Source of the DNA: VAZQ01 sp035293945
GTDB lineage: Bacteria > Pseudomonadota > Alphaproteobacteria > Rhizobiales > Xanthobacteraceae
Assembly (NCBI GenBank): GCA_035293945.1
Contig: DATGLV010000011.1
Location: 496,001-560,000, forward strand
Length of the DNA: 64,000 nt
Reading direction: 5' to 3'
Shown here: piece after piece, positions 17,010 to 25,003 of the stretch
Layout of the letters: every line of letters begins with the position of its first letter
How positions within the stretch are numbered: position 1 is the first letter of the stretch
Notes under the pieces: generated by a model
Database searches by the model: none
What the model was told of the DNA's origin: nothing
Seen by the model: the letters and a program-made list of their open reading frames with translations, nothing else
Program-made: the position numbers and the translations under genes

Positions 17010-17579
17010 ATGCCTGACGCACTACAACTTCTCACCACCCGGCGATCATTCAAACCCATCGAGCTTTCCGGCCCTCCCCCTTCAGCGGCCGAGATCGATA
17101 CGCTCCTCACCATCGCCTCGCGCGTGCCCGATCACGGCAAGCTTACGCCCTGGCGCTTCATCGTCTTCGAGGGCGAAGCACGGCGCGCCGCCGGCGCCGC
17201 GATTGCGGCCGGGTTCCGCGCCAAGTATCCGGATGCCAAGGAAGAGCATGTCGAAGCCGAGCGCGAGCGCCTTGCGCGGGCGCCGCTGGTGGTGGCCGTC
17301 GTCAGCCGCGCCGAGCCGCATGTGAAGATTCCCGAATGGGAGCAGGTGCTCTCCGCCGGTGCGGCCGCGATGAACCTCGTCCTCGCCGCTTATGCGCTCG
17401 GGTACGGGGCAAGCTGGATCACCGAGTGGTACGCCTATGATCGCAGCGTGCTCGATGCGCTCGGCCTGAAAGCGCACGAGCGCATTGCCGGATTCATCCA
17501 TATCGGACGGCCGCCCGGTCCACCGGAGGACCGGCCGCGCCCCGCGCTCGCCGAAATCGCGACGCGCTTTCCGGCCTGA
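17010..17579 (+). CDS. nitroreductase family protein
   Basis: The 189-residue flavoprotein begins MPDALQLLTTRRSFKP, carries SRVPDHGKLTPWRFIV near residue 40, then SAGAAAMNLVLAAYALGYGA and WITEWYAYD. The pattern matches the TdsD/BluB-related FMN nitroreductases that use NAD(P)H to reduce nitro or quinone compounds. ATG 17010 is taken as the start, since the family pattern opens there; ATG 16992 is a 6-codon-longer option. Neither has a strong ribosome-binding site. Confidence 0.8.
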   Translation: MPDALQLLTTRRSFKPIELSGPPPSAAEIDTLLTIASRVPDHGKLTPWRFIVFEGEARRAAGAAIAAGFRAKYPDAKEEHVEAERERLARAPLVVAVVSRAEPHVKIPEWEQVLSAGAAAMNLVLAAYALGYGASWITEWYAYDRSVLDALGLKAHERIAGFIHIGRPPGPPEDRPRPALAEIATRFPA

Positions 17580-17656
17580 TCAGCACGAGTCCCGGGGAAG
17601 GAATGCCGGTCCACCAAGGTAGCTTGCGCCGGCTTAACCCAACCTGAGAAGCCGCA

Positions 17657-18283
17657 ATGTTCTACGCGACCGCCAAGAACGACCACGGACTGCCCCGCGA
17701 TCCCTTCAAGGCGATCGTGGCGCCGCGGCCCATCGGCTGGATCACGTCGATAAGCATAAAGGGCGACATCAACTTGGCGCCCTACTCCTTCTTCAACGCC
17801 GTCTCCGAAGAGCCCCCGATGGTGATGTTCTCGAGCGGCGGGCACAAGGACACGATCGCGTTCGTCGAGGAGACCGGCGAGTTCGTCTGCAATTTCGCGA
17901 TTTTCGCGCTGCGCGAGGCGATGTCGAAGACCGGCATGGAGTTTCCGCGCGGAGTCAATGAAATGATCGAGGCGGGGCTCGATCCGGCACCCTCGCGGCT
18001 GGTGCGACCTCCGCGCGTAGCCGCCTCCCCGTGCGCGCTGGAATGCAAGCTCCTCCAGATCGTAGATCTGCGCGACCTCGAAGGACATGCCGCACAACGA
18101 TATGTCGCCTTCGGACAGGTCGTCGGCATTCATATCGACGACCGCTACATCAAGGATGGCCGGCTCGACACCGCCGCGATGCAACCCCTGGCGCGGTGCG
18201 GCTACAGCGACTACGCGGTCGTGCGCGAGGTGTTCCCGATGACCCGGCCGCGGCTGCCGCGTCAGCGCCACGCTGCGGAATAA
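17657..18283 (+). CDS. flavin reductase family protein
   Basis: The 208-residue protein has the flavin-reductase-like split-barrel motif: FKAIVAPRPIGWITSISIKG, then INLAPYSFFNAVSEEPPMVM and ETGEFVCNFA. These proteins bind FMN and pass electrons from NAD(P)H, often to a partner oxygenase. No partner is adjacent; the nitroreductase 77 bases upstream is another flavoprotein and may share its transcript. The length and motif order are normal. Confidence 0.8.
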   Translation: MFYATAKNDHGLPRDPFKAIVAPRPIGWITSISIKGDINLAPYSFFNAVSEEPPMVMFSSGGHKDTIAFVEETGEFVCNFAIFALREAMSKTGMEFPRGVNEMIEAGLDPAPSRLVRPPRVAASPCALECKLLQIVDLRDLEGHAAQRYVAFGQVVGIHIDDRYIKDGRLDTAAMQPLARCGYSDYAVVREVFPMTRPRLPRQRHAAE

Positions 18284-18311
18284 CGAGTAAGCATATGCGC
18301 CCTGCTGACCG

Positions 18312-18743
18312 TCAAGCGCTCTGAATATAGTCGCGCAAGGCTGCGCTCTCGTGCTCGATCTCCGACAAGCGCTGCTTGACCACATCACCAATCGACACGA
18401 TGCCGACGAGCCGGTCCTGCTCGATCACCGGCACGTGGCGGAACTTACCGACGGTCATGCGCTCCATGATGCCCGCAACGGTCTCAGCTTCGCTGCAGGT
18501 CACGACCTTGCGGGTCATCACTTGCGACAAAGGCGTGGCGAGTGCGCTGGCGCCGAGCTCGGCCAATGTCCGCACGATGTCACGCTCCGACAAGATGCCG
18601 ATGACGCGTTGATCAGCGCCCAGCACGACCAGAGCGCCGATCCGGTGCTTAGCCAGCACCGCGACGGCGGCTTCGAGCGTGGCATTAGGCTCGATAGTGA
18701 CGACGTGATTGCCCTTTAATGACAGGATGGACTTGACGTTCAT
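18312..18743 (-). CDS. tandem CBS domain protein
   Basis: The 143-residue protein consists of two CBS domains: residues ~8-60 (ILSLKGNHVVTIEPNATL to RVIGILSERDIVRTL) and ~77-130 (VMTRKVVTCSEAETVAGI to LVGIVSIGDVVKQRL). CBS pairs sense adenine nucleotides or NAD. ATG 18743 is preceded by a good TAGGGAG site; the longer frame upstream has none. It stands convergent to the flavin reductase with 28 bases between. The output partner is unknown. Confidence 0.85.
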   Translation of the reverse strand: MNVKSILSLKGNHVVTIEPNATLEAAVAVLAKHRIGALVVLGADQRVIGILSERDIVRTLAELGASALATPLSQVMTRKVVTCSEAETVAGIMERMTVGKFRHVPVIEQDRLVGIVSIGDVVKQRLSEIEHESAALRDYIQSA

Positions 18744-18973
18744 GTTTGTCTCCCTAAACCGAAACCGACCCCGGTGCGCCACTGCACAAGCAGTGCCGGG
18801 CTTGGTCGCGTGGCCGCGTCTTCAATTGTCAGTTTTTAAAATCGTTCTGAATCTGCGACGCTTGATGCGCTGCGGGCCGCAGGCCGGCTTGGCGCGTGAC
18901 GCGGCACAGTGATGATCCAACCAAATTACGGCGGGCGCAAGCTTGGAAAGTGCAGGAAGGCGCTGGAGTATTT

Positions 18974-19075
18974 TTAGACAAATCGCCACGGAACCGCGCC
19001 AACGAGCAGCATTGCGATGCAGCAAACAACCTGGAGGACGACTCTGAAGAGCCTGCCCTTGCCAAGGGGGATCAT
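18974..19075 (-). CDS. possible single-span membrane micropeptide
   Basis: A 33-codon frame encodes a short basic start (MIPLGKGRLFR) and a hydrophobic span (VVLQVVCCIAMLLVGAVPW). Its ATG lies in one copy of the direct repeat, with GGAG only one base away, which is too close for a standard site. It could be a chance frame. It is listed because the composition differs from the surrounding shadow frames. Confidence 0.2.
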   Translation of the reverse strand: MIPLGKGRLFRVVLQVVCCIAMLLVGAVPWRFV

Positions 19076-19109
19076 GCTCCGGGAACAAGTGGGATCATGC
19101 TCCGGGAAC
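19068..19109. repeat. 19-bp direct repeat
   Basis: GGGATCATGCTCCGGGAAC occurs twice (19068-19086 and 19091-19109), separated by AAGT. The half GATCATGC resembles the arm of the rhizobial GCGCATGATC palindromes, so this is probably a degenerate relative. Confidence 0.6.
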
Positions 19110-19151
19110 GATGCATGACCAGCGAGCCAGCCGGAGAAAAGCCACTCCGCG

Positions 19152-19943
19152 CTAATTTTCCGTCCTTGGCGGATCTTCCACAGCGCCGGCTTGGGCGTCC
19201 CCAACAACAGGCTCGGTGACGACGGGATCAAAGGCCGTGAAGGCGACGAGCCCGCCGATGAAGCCGCCCATATGGGCTTGCCAAGCGACCGCCTCAGTGA
19301 TCCCCGGCATCGCGAAGACCGGTAGGGCCAACAGCGCGTTCATGCCGAACCAAACGCCCACGAACAGGAGCGTGCGCCGGTCACGCAGCATGGCGCCGAG
19401 CGGTTTCGCCGGCACGTGATACGTCTCCGCTTCGCTTAGGCGCAGAAAGCCGAGCGGACCCCCGGGCTGGAACACAAAGCGCAGTGCCGCCGCCATCATG
19501 CCGAGGTCCGCGGCGGATGCCCCAATCATCGGAACATTCTGGCCGAGATGTGTGAGCAGATGCCCAAACGCGCCGGTCGCCGCCGTGAAGACGAAAAAGG
19601 CAAGGAACCGCCAGGTCCCGAACCGCCGCGCCACCGGCGTTCCGAATGCAACGAGCCAAATCAGGTTGAAGCCCAAGTGAATGAAATTGGCGTGCAGGAA
19701 TGCGTAGGTCACGAAAGTCCACACGGCGGCCGGCAATCCTCCCGGCAATGGCCCAAGGGCTTGCATTGCGGAATTGGAATACCGAAGCGGATCGAAGGCG
19801 AACCATTCAAGCACTGTCTCGACCGCATCGTTCGACAGAGCGAACTCCATGACGAGCTGGATCGCGGACAGGAACACCACCATCCCGAGCACGACCGGCG
19901 GAATGTTGAAGACTGGTTCGCGGCTTCGTTCCGGGAGGTACAA
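19152..19943 (-). CDS. rhomboid family intramembrane serine protease
   Basis: The protein (about 263 residues) has six or seven hydrophobic spans. Rhomboid marks are HANFIHLGFNLIWLVAFG, the nucleophile region MIGASAADLGMMAAA and a C-terminal His in WQAHMGGFIGG. The glycine of the usual GxSG is replaced by Ala (GASA). Such enzymes cut transmembrane substrates in the inner membrane. The frame remains open to 20057, but those codons run through a strong terminator hairpin, so the true start is probably a TTG near 19943 or 19955; no ATG is available. Confidence 0.7.
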   Translation of the reverse strand: MYLPERSREPVFNIPPVVLGMVVFLSAIQLVMEFALSNDAVETVLEWFAFDPLRYSNSAMQALGPLPGGLPAAVWTFVTYAFLHANFIHLGFNLIWLVAFGTPVARRFGTWRFLAFFVFTAATGAFGHLLTHLGQNVPMIGASAADLGMMAAALRFVFQPGGPLGFLRLSEAETYHVPAKPLGAMLRDRRTLLFVGVWFGMNALLALPVFAMPGITEAVAWQAHMGGFIGGLVAFTAFDPVVTEPVVGDAQAGAVEDPPRTEN

Positions 19944-20021
19944 ACGGCGACTCAAACAGTTGGGCGGACCAAGTGCACATAGGCCGTCGCCCTCACCCCC
20001 GCAAGCCGCTGCACGGTTTAC

Positions 20022-20052
20022 GAAAAAAAGGGAGGGCTTGCGCCCTCCCTTT
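20022..20052 (-). terminator. rho-independent terminator (minus strand)
   Basis: AAAGGGAGGGC and GCCCTCCCTTT form a perfect 11-bp stem with a TTGC loop. Read on the minus strand, it is followed by a run of T. No minus-strand gene is evident upstream of it, so it may end antisense or leader transcripts, or attenuate the rhomboid gene. Confidence 0.75.
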
Positions 20053-20289
20053 GTCACGTTCCCTCCGCCGAAGTGTGGACCGAGATTGAACCTAGAGGAA
20101 GGCGCGCGAGCCGCCTACTCCATTCGCCCTTTAACGCTAACACGGCCGCGGCAAACGCCGATCCGCCGGTAGTCACACAACCGGCATGCGCCCTGCTCAG
20201 CCAAGCGCGAGCGCACGAAATTCCCCTTCTGCCGTCCCAAAGAGGGTCAGCACGGAAGCGGACGTGCACCGCGACGGCACGGAGGCGAC

Positions 20290-20877
20290 ATGAAACATCC
20301 TTCAACGCGAGAGCTGTTCGATTATTGGAACAATCGGCGCGGCGCGCGTGCGGCACCGGAGCGCAGCGAGATCGAGCCGAGCGCCATTCGTCGTGTGCTC
20401 GCCGACACATTCATCTTCCGCTTCGATCCGGGCGCGGGCCATCCGTTCCGGATCGCGGGAACGCGCGTATGCGCCCTGTTCGGCCGCGAGCTCAACGGCA
20501 TCCCGTTCACCGACATCTGGGCGGCCGAATGGCGGAGCACGCTCTGCGATATCGTAACGACTGTCGCATCCGAGACAATTGGCGTGGTTGGCGGCGCGTC
20601 GGCAGCGAGTAGCGACGGCACCGCACGCGAGCTCGAATTCCTGGTGCTGCCGCTGACGCAGCGGGGCAGCGCTGCACCACGAATTCTCGGCGCACTGACT
20701 CCTGTCGGCGCTCGCGGCTGGCTCGGCACCGAGAGCCTGGGCCCGCTCACCTTGGGGGTGACGCGCTATCTGGGCCCGGAGACCGGCCCCTGTTCGCTGC
20801 CGCACCGCCGGCCTCTCACACCCGGCCATGCGCGCTTCCGCCATGGGCTCATCGTCTATGACGGCGGGCATGCGTGA
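20290..20877 (+). CDS. PAS_5 family PAS domain protein
   Basis: The 195-residue protein starts MKHPSTRELFDYWNNRRG and continues with PERSEIEPSAIRRVLADTFI, FRIAGTRVCALFGRELNG and a C-terminal barrel-like region. This is the stand-alone PAS family (PAS_5) typical of rhizobial genomes. It has no kinase or cyclase output domain. Signal and partner are unknown. A GGAGGCGAC site precedes the ATG. Confidence 0.75.
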   Translation: MKHPSTRELFDYWNNRRGARAAPERSEIEPSAIRRVLADTFIFRFDPGAGHPFRIAGTRVCALFGRELNGIPFTDIWAAEWRSTLCDIVTTVASETIGVVGGASAASSDGTARELEFLVLPLTQRGSAAPRILGALTPVGARGWLGTESLGPLTLGVTRYLGPETGPCSLPHRRPLTPGHARFRHGLIVYDGGHA

Positions 20878-21023
20878 GGGCCTGCCCGGCCTCGATGCGA
20901 TGCAATCCGGGAATAAAAGTCGGCGCCGCCGGGATTTCGCGCGCCGGAGTTAGCCTATCCTTAACAGAGCGTGCATAGCCTGCGCGGCATCCGAGCCATT
21001 CTGGGTGGCAGGCGCAGGGCGGC

Positions 21024-21641
21024 ATGTCGTTACCTCAGGCCAAGCATATGATCTTGCCGCTGAGCCAGGAACGCCGGCGCTTTCAACGCGTGCGCGTGGA
21101 CCTGCTCGGCCGCTACATGTTGGCCGACCGGCGCGAGTTTCCCTGCCAGGTCGTGAACATGTCGCCCGGCGGCATGGCTCTGATCGCACCGGTCGCCGGC
21201 AAGGTGAGCGAGCGCGTCATTGCTTATGTGGACCATGTCGGGCGGGTCGAAGGCGTCGTGGCGCGGCACTTAGACAATGGCTTCGCCATGACCATCGCGG
21301 CGACCCCGCGCAAGCGCGACAAGCTCGCCGCCCAGCTCACCTGGCTCGCCAACCGCGGCATTCTGGGGCTGCCCGAGGACCGCCGCCACGGCCGCATCAC
21401 CCCGCGCAACCCCATGGCGCGACTGATCCTGCCCAATGGGGTCAATCTCTCTTGCCGGGTCATCGACATTTCCCAGTCCGGCGCGGCGATCAGGAGCGAC
21501 CAGCGGCCGGAGATCGGCGCGCTCATCACGCTGGGCAAGACGCCGAGCCGGGTCGTCCGCCACATCGAGGAAGGCTTCGCGGTCGAATTCATTCGCCTGC
21601 AGCATCCGGACTTTCTCGAAGAGAATATTACCGGCGGGTAA
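21024..21641 (+). CDS. tandem PilZ domain protein
   Basis: The 205-residue protein has two PilZ-like units. The first carries the c-di-GMP motif: ERRRFQRVRVDLLGRYM and, ~25 residues later, VVNMSPGGMAL. The second (from ~120) has CRVIDISQSGAAIRSD and a weaker Arg motif. PilZ proteins bind cyclic di-GMP and adjust motility, adhesion or polysaccharide export. It lies 147 bases after the PAS_5 gene on the same strand. Whether the second unit binds the ligand is unclear. Confidence 0.75.
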   Translation: MSLPQAKHMILPLSQERRRFQRVRVDLLGRYMLADRREFPCQVVNMSPGGMALIAPVAGKVSERVIAYVDHVGRVEGVVARHLDNGFAMTIAATPRKRDKLAAQLTWLANRGILGLPEDRRHGRITPRNPMARLILPNGVNLSCRVIDISQSGAAIRSDQRPEIGALITLGKTPSRVVRHIEEGFAVEFIRLQHPDFLEENITGG

Positions 21642-21974
21642 CCAGCCCGGCCGCGCCGACCGCCGCAGCCGGCGCCACTCAGGCCTCTCGGCCCCCGCAT
21701 CTTGCGTTGCCCGGCGCGTCACGCGCGCCTCCGCCACAGTTAATGCTGGTGCGATGTGGAGACGCAAACGCCCGGAACGTCATCACTTCAGCCGTTAATA
21801 CGGACAATTTTACGCAAATTCGAGCTTCTCGCATTTTAGGCAAATGCGATTCAAACAATCGGATCATTCGACGCAAGATTTACTCGCCTTCTATTCAAAA
21901 CGCGCGTGCGCGCTTAGCCGCCGAACAAAAGCTTTGTGCGAAACGTGGCTCCCCAACAGGGAAGGGGCTACGGG
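21642..21974. promoter_or_regulatory. 333-bp leader and probable promoter region of the BTLCP gene
   Basis: I see no gene here. The part at 21790-21900 is notably AT-richer than its surroundings, fitting a promoter upstream of the transglutaminase-like peptidase. I cannot point to a confident -35/-10 pair. Confidence 0.35.
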
Positions 21975-22607
21975 ATGCAAGTCAATTGCACACAGGTTGT
22001 CGCGTCGGCGTTCGCGCTGGCGACCCTGTTCGTGGTCGGGGCAACACCGACGGCAAGCGTGGCGAACGATCGCGAATTGTACATCGCGGTCGGAGGGCAG
22101 ACGCGGCCGCCGATCGGCTGGACGGAGTTCTGCATCGAATACGCGCCCGAGTGCGAGACCAGGCCGCTCGAGGCACGCGACGTGGTGCTGACCCCCAATG
22201 CCTGGCGCGATCTCGCGCAGGTCAACAAGTGGGTCAATGAATCGGTCTGGCCGGTCACCGACATGGACCATTGGGGTGTCATCGACCGCTGGAACTATCC
22301 GGACGACGGCTACGGCGACTGCGAGGACTATGTGCTGCTCAAGCGCAAGCTGTTGATGCGGGCGGGCTGGCCGCGCCAGGCGCTCTTGATCACGGTGGTG
22401 CGCGACCGCAACGGCGACGGGCATGCGGTGCTCACCGTCAGGTCCGATAAAGGCGAGTTCATCCTCGACAACCAGACCCAGCAAATCCTGCTCTGGTCCG
22501 AGACCGGCTACCAGTTCGTGAAACGGCAATCGCAGAGCGATCCCAATGTCTGGGTCGCACTGGGCGATACCCGCCCGACGATCGCCACAGCGACGACGCG
22601 CCGATAG
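21975..22607 (+). CDS. bacterial transglutaminase-like cysteine peptidase (BTLCP)
   Basis: The 210-residue protein has a signal peptide (residues 1-30) and a BTLCP domain with catalytic Cys116 in YGDCEDYVLLKRKLL, His150 in GDGHAVLTVRSD and Asp165 in FILDNQ. This family is periplasmic; the best-known relative, LapG, cuts adhesins under c-di-GMP control, which fits the PilZ gene upstream, though no LapD partner is in view. ATG 21975 follows a GGGAAGGGG site; GTG 21936 would add 13 codons. Confidence 0.8.
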   Translation: MQVNCTQVVASAFALATLFVVGATPTASVANDRELYIAVGGQTRPPIGWTEFCIEYAPECETRPLEARDVVLTPNAWRDLAQVNKWVNESVWPVTDMDHWGVIDRWNYPDDGYGDCEDYVLLKRKLLMRAGWPRQALLITVVRDRNGDGHAVLTVRSDKGEFILDNQTQQILLWSETGYQFVKRQSQSDPNVWVALGDTRPTIATATTRR

Positions 22608-22677
22608 GCGCGGCGTCAACGACAGGCTACGCGTCCCCGGTCACGTCCCCCCTCCCCGTCCCCCGACCGGGTTCGCG

Positions 22678-22708
22678 GGCGGCTGGCTCTCCCCCGGAGC
22701 CAGCCGCC
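22678..22708 (+). terminator. strong 12-bp hairpin, probable terminator
   Basis: GGCGGCTGGCTC and GAGCCAGCCGCC are perfectly complementary around a 7-base loop, followed by ACTTTCTT. Located 70 bases past the BTLCP stop, it probably ends that transcript. Confidence 0.6.
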
Positions 22709-22717
22709 ACTTTCTTA

Positions 22718-22758
22718 AAGCGCAGAAAAGCCCATGTTTCGCGGGCTTTTCTGCGCTT
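22718..22758. terminator. 16-bp perfect hairpin with A/T-rich arm
   Basis: AAGCGCAGAAAAGCCC and GGGCTTTTCTGCGCTT pair perfectly around a 9-base loop. The T-rich 3' arm suits a two-way terminator. It is the last clearly host-side feature before the mixed region and is also a candidate for a recombination or att-proximal site. Confidence 0.55.
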
Positions 22759-22772
22759 CTGCGAACGGGTCG

Positions 22773-22836
22773 CACACGGATTGAAACCGTGAACGGAACG
22801 GGAAACGCCACGCATGACCGGTGTGATATCCGTGTG
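22773..22836. repeat. nested inverted repeats upstream of the 22917 gene
   Basis: CACACGGAT (22773-22781) is inverted as ATCCGTGTG (22828-22836). Flanking pieces GGAACGG and CCGTTCC also pair. It lies 80 bases before the next gene and might be an operator or a border structure. Confidence 0.4.
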
Positions 22837-22916
22837 ATCCGTTCCCCGCCTGTTCCGGGCCGCGGCAAGCGGCTACAATCGGCGTCGTGCCCCGCCCCCG
22901 CTACACCGGCCCACCG

Positions 22917-23165
22917 ATGACGCTCGGCAACATGCGCGAGAATGGCGTGCGCTCGCTTGCGGTCTCCTGCCCGCAATGCCGCCGCCAGGCGGTCGTCAAC
23001 GTCGATCGTTATGATGACAGGATCGCGGTGCCGACTTTCGGCCCGCGCATGGTCTGCACCGGCTGCGGCGCGATCGGCGCCGACGTACGCCCGAACTGGG
23101 TAGAGCGCCCGCAGCGGGAGAGCATCACCGGCGAGCAGTGGCGGAGACGCGCCGGCGACGCCTAA
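22917..23165 (+). CDS. small Cys-rich protein, function unknown
   Basis: The 82-residue product (92 if GTG 22887 is used) begins MTLGNMRENGVRSLAVSCPQ and has two CxxC pairs (SCPQC and VCTGCG), which look like a zinc-ribbon. Similar small proteins are common in rhizobial chromosomes and I take it as cytoplasmic, perhaps nucleic-acid binding. It precedes the convergent ligase gene by 77 bases. Confidence 0.6.
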   Translation: MTLGNMRENGVRSLAVSCPQCRRQAVVNVDRYDDRIAVPTFGPRMVCTGCGAIGADVRPNWVERPQRESITGEQWRRRAGDA

Positions 23166-23242
23166 CCGACGGCGCCGGCGGCCGCTTGGGGATCCTGCGC
23201 ACCAGGCGCGCCAGGATCGCGCGCAGTTGCTCGACCGTGCGC

Positions 23243-23875
23243 TCACGCATCGGCCGGACCCTTGAAGCGCAAGGTACCTGGCGCCTGCGGATTTTTAATC
23301 TTGAGCCAGTGCCTCGCCCGGCCGGACCGATATCCGCGGGTGCGATCCTTGCTGACGATGCCCTCGAGGCCCATCCGGCATGCATGCGTAAAGACGGTCG
23401 CACCATCACCCGCGAGGTGCTCGTTGTATCGGATCGCCACTGGCACGCGGCTCAGAAGCTTGGCCAGGCGCGCCTTGCGCTCCTCCAATGGCCGCGGCCG
23501 CAGGTCGTCGCCGGCGAGCTCGAGCAGATCGAAGGCGTAGAGGATGGCGGCAGCATCATGCTGGCGACCATGCAGGCGAGCGAAGTCGCTGACGCCATCG
23601 TCGCCGCAGACCACCGCCTCGCCGTCGATCGTTACGTCGGCGCCGATCGCCAAGGCGGCCGCGACGATCTGCGGATAACGGTCGGCCCAATCATAGCCGC
23701 GGCGCGTGAACAGGCGCACACGGCCGGAGCGCACACAGGCAACCAGCCTGTAGCCGTCGTGCTTGATTTCGTGAATCCACTGCGGCCCGGCCGGAGGCCG
23801 CCTCGCCGAGGTCGGGATGCAGGGCGGAATGAAGCCATGCGGGCGCCGCATGGGCGCCGGGGTACGCCAGAACAT
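23243..23875 (-). CDS. minimal ATP-dependent DNA ligase (adenylation domain only)
   Basis: The 210-residue protein has the nucleotidyltransferase motifs of ATP-dependent ligases: motif I EIKHDGYR with Lys38, motif III-like IDGEAVV with Glu86, motif IV EGIVSK with Lys176 and motif V WLKIKNP. It resembles the ligase part of LigD. The C-terminal OB-fold that normally follows motif V is missing, so this is a truncated or minimal enzyme; whether it ligates DNA is uncertain. A minus-strand terminator lies ~35 bases upstream of its start. Confidence 0.7.
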   Translation of the reverse strand: MFWRTPAPMRRPHGFIPPCIPTSARRPPAGPQWIHEIKHDGYRLVACVRSGRVRLFTRRGYDWADRYPQIVAAALAIGADVTIDGEAVVCGDDGVSDFARLHGRQHDAAAILYAFDLLELAGDDLRPRPLEERKARLAKLLSRVPVAIRYNEHLAGDGATVFTHACRMGLEGIVSKDRTRGYRSGRARHWLKIKNPQAPGTLRFKGPADA

Positions 23876-23906
23876 GCCCGGGAATTTATGTCAGCCGTTG
23901 GAAATA

Positions 23907-23938
23907 AAAAGGGCCGCGCAGCGGGACGCCACGCGGCC
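23907..23938 (-). terminator. hairpin with T-run, minus strand
   Basis: GGCCGCG and CGCGGCC pair around a 13-base loop. On the minus strand the stem is followed by CTTTTTATTTCC. It separates the ligase gene from whatever is transcribed upstream on the minus strand. Confidence 0.55.
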
Positions 23939-24162
23939 GAGTTTATGAGGAAAGAGACCAAGGAGGGTCTCCAGGCACCTTCGAATGAAGGCGCCTCGCA
24001 TCCTTTGTCGTATGAATCAAAAGCCACCGGCCGGGGAGACCGATGGCTCGCTAGACGCAGCCGACGACTTTGGGTCGAAGACTGTAGGGCGGCAATGCCG
24101 ATTAGCTTTACATGGCCGTCACTCCTGCCGGGGCTTTGGTGAGCTACACCCTATGCTGAATC

Positions 24163-24198
24163 AAAAAGGCCGCCCGGGCGCTCCGGACGGCCAAAAAT
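24163..24198 (-). terminator. hairpin flanked by A- and T-runs
   Basis: GGCCGCCCGG and CCGGACGGCC form a 10-bp stem with one mismatch. AAAAA precedes it and AAAAATAATT follows. On the minus strand it is followed by TTTTTGATTC, a good rho-independent terminator. Confidence 0.65.
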
Positions 24199-24262
24199 AA
24201 TTCACTTCCGCTTTTCCGGTTCTGCCCTCGCTTTCCGATTAGGGGATAGGGAGGACCGAACA

Positions 24263-24577
24263 ATGACCAATGACGATGACCTTGAATGGGAGCTCTGGCT
24301 CGAGCTCACCGACGATCAGCAGCAGGCGATCCTCGATCGAGAGATGGCCGCTTATCAGCGGAAGCTGGACGCGATGACAGTGCCGCAGCAGATCGCCCAT
24401 CATCGCCGGCGGGACCTCGAGGGCATCCTGGAGAACCGGCGACGCCTACGCGATCCCAAGCTTTGCCGGATCGAGGTGATCGATCAGATATTTCGCGATC
24501 ACATCCGAAGCGCACAGCTGCGCCTGCTCAAGCTTCGCGCCTGGCGCTCGACCGGCATCTATCCAGGGAGCGCCTGA
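24263..24577 (+). CDS. hypothetical helical protein
   Basis: The 104-residue product is rich in charged residues and appears mostly helical (LTDDQQQAILDREMAAYQRK, HHRRRDLEGILENRRRLRD). A good site (AGGGAGG) stands 8 bases before the ATG. It ends one base before the stop of the convergent C39-like gene. I recognise no family; small charged proteins like this are common in mobile regions. Confidence 0.55.
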   Translation: MTNDDDLEWELWLELTDDQQQAILDREMAAYQRKLDAMTVPQQIAHHRRRDLEGILENRRRLRDPKLCRIEVIDQIFRDHIRSAQLRLLKLRAWRSTGIYPGSA

Positions 24578-25003
24578 TCACCACCGCTCCTGAAACAGCA
24601 CCATTTCGCTCGGCAGGAGCTCATCCCACCTGCTGTATGTCTTGAGCGTTGACGGATCGAGCACCCGGCGCCCGTCCCAATAGATCATGTGGTGACCGTC
24701 CGGAAAGTTGAGGCTCGGCACGGTCATCAGCGCGCGGCGGCCCCACGCCATCGACCGATAGAACTCGGCTGAAATCCAGAAGCCGCGATGCGTACATGAG
24801 ATGTCGCCGACCGGGTGACCCTTCTCGAAGTCGTGGCGATAGCCGAGGCGCTTCAGCGCCTCCTGATCTTGACGCATACCTTTATCAGGCTCGAAGGCGT
24901 CGCCCACGATCTCGAGCACAAGTTCATATGCCTTGCCCGATACCATTGCCATGCAGCAAATGGCGCAGTCGTGCAGCGTGCGCTGGCGGACCAACAAGGT
25001 CAT
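24578..25003 (-). CDS. C39-like papain-fold peptidase
   Basis: The 141-residue protein shows the C39-type layout: an N-terminal HDCAICCMAMVSG with putative nucleophile Cys13, and a later FPDGHHMIYWDGRRVLDPST supplying His and Asp. There is no signal peptide. It overlaps the DUF6527-type gene by 4 bases (ATGA), so the two are cotranslated. Similar small peptidases occur in phage and mobile regions; the substrate is unknown. Confidence 0.6.
   Translation of the reverse strand: MTLLVRQRTLHDCAICCMAMVSGKAYELVLEIVGDAFEPDKGMRQDQEALKRLGYRHDFEKGHPVGDISCTHRGFWISAEFYRSMAWGRRALMTVPSLNFPDGHHMIYWDGRRVLDPSTLKTYSRWDELLPSEMVLFQERW

Larger units (their letters stand above)
18744..19151. other. 408-bp gap with a short direct repeat and a possible micro-ORF
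   Basis: Most of this stretch has no supported gene. It holds a 19-bp direct repeat at 19068-19109 and a 33-codon hydrophobic minus-strand frame at 18974-19075, described separately. The part next to the CBS gene start probably contains its promoter. Confidence 0.4.
23876..24262. other. 387-bp gap with two minus-strand terminators, no supported gene
   Basis: It contains the hairpins at 23907-23938 and 24163-24198. A plus-strand frame at 23985-24200 and a minus-strand frame reading towards the ligase lack motifs and ribosome-binding sites. I found no tRNA, although the minus strand near 24150 starts with a tRNA-like GGGTGTAGCTCA. Confidence 0.4.

Noticed and set aside
24080..24160. tRNA-like start GGGTGTAGCTCA on the minus strand
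   Set aside because: No T-arm, anticodon arm or matching acceptor strand can be built, so it is not a tRNA gene.
23985..24200. 71-codon plus-strand frame between the ligase and the 24263 gene
   Set aside because: It runs into a strong terminator hairpin, has no ribosome-binding site and no recognisable pattern.
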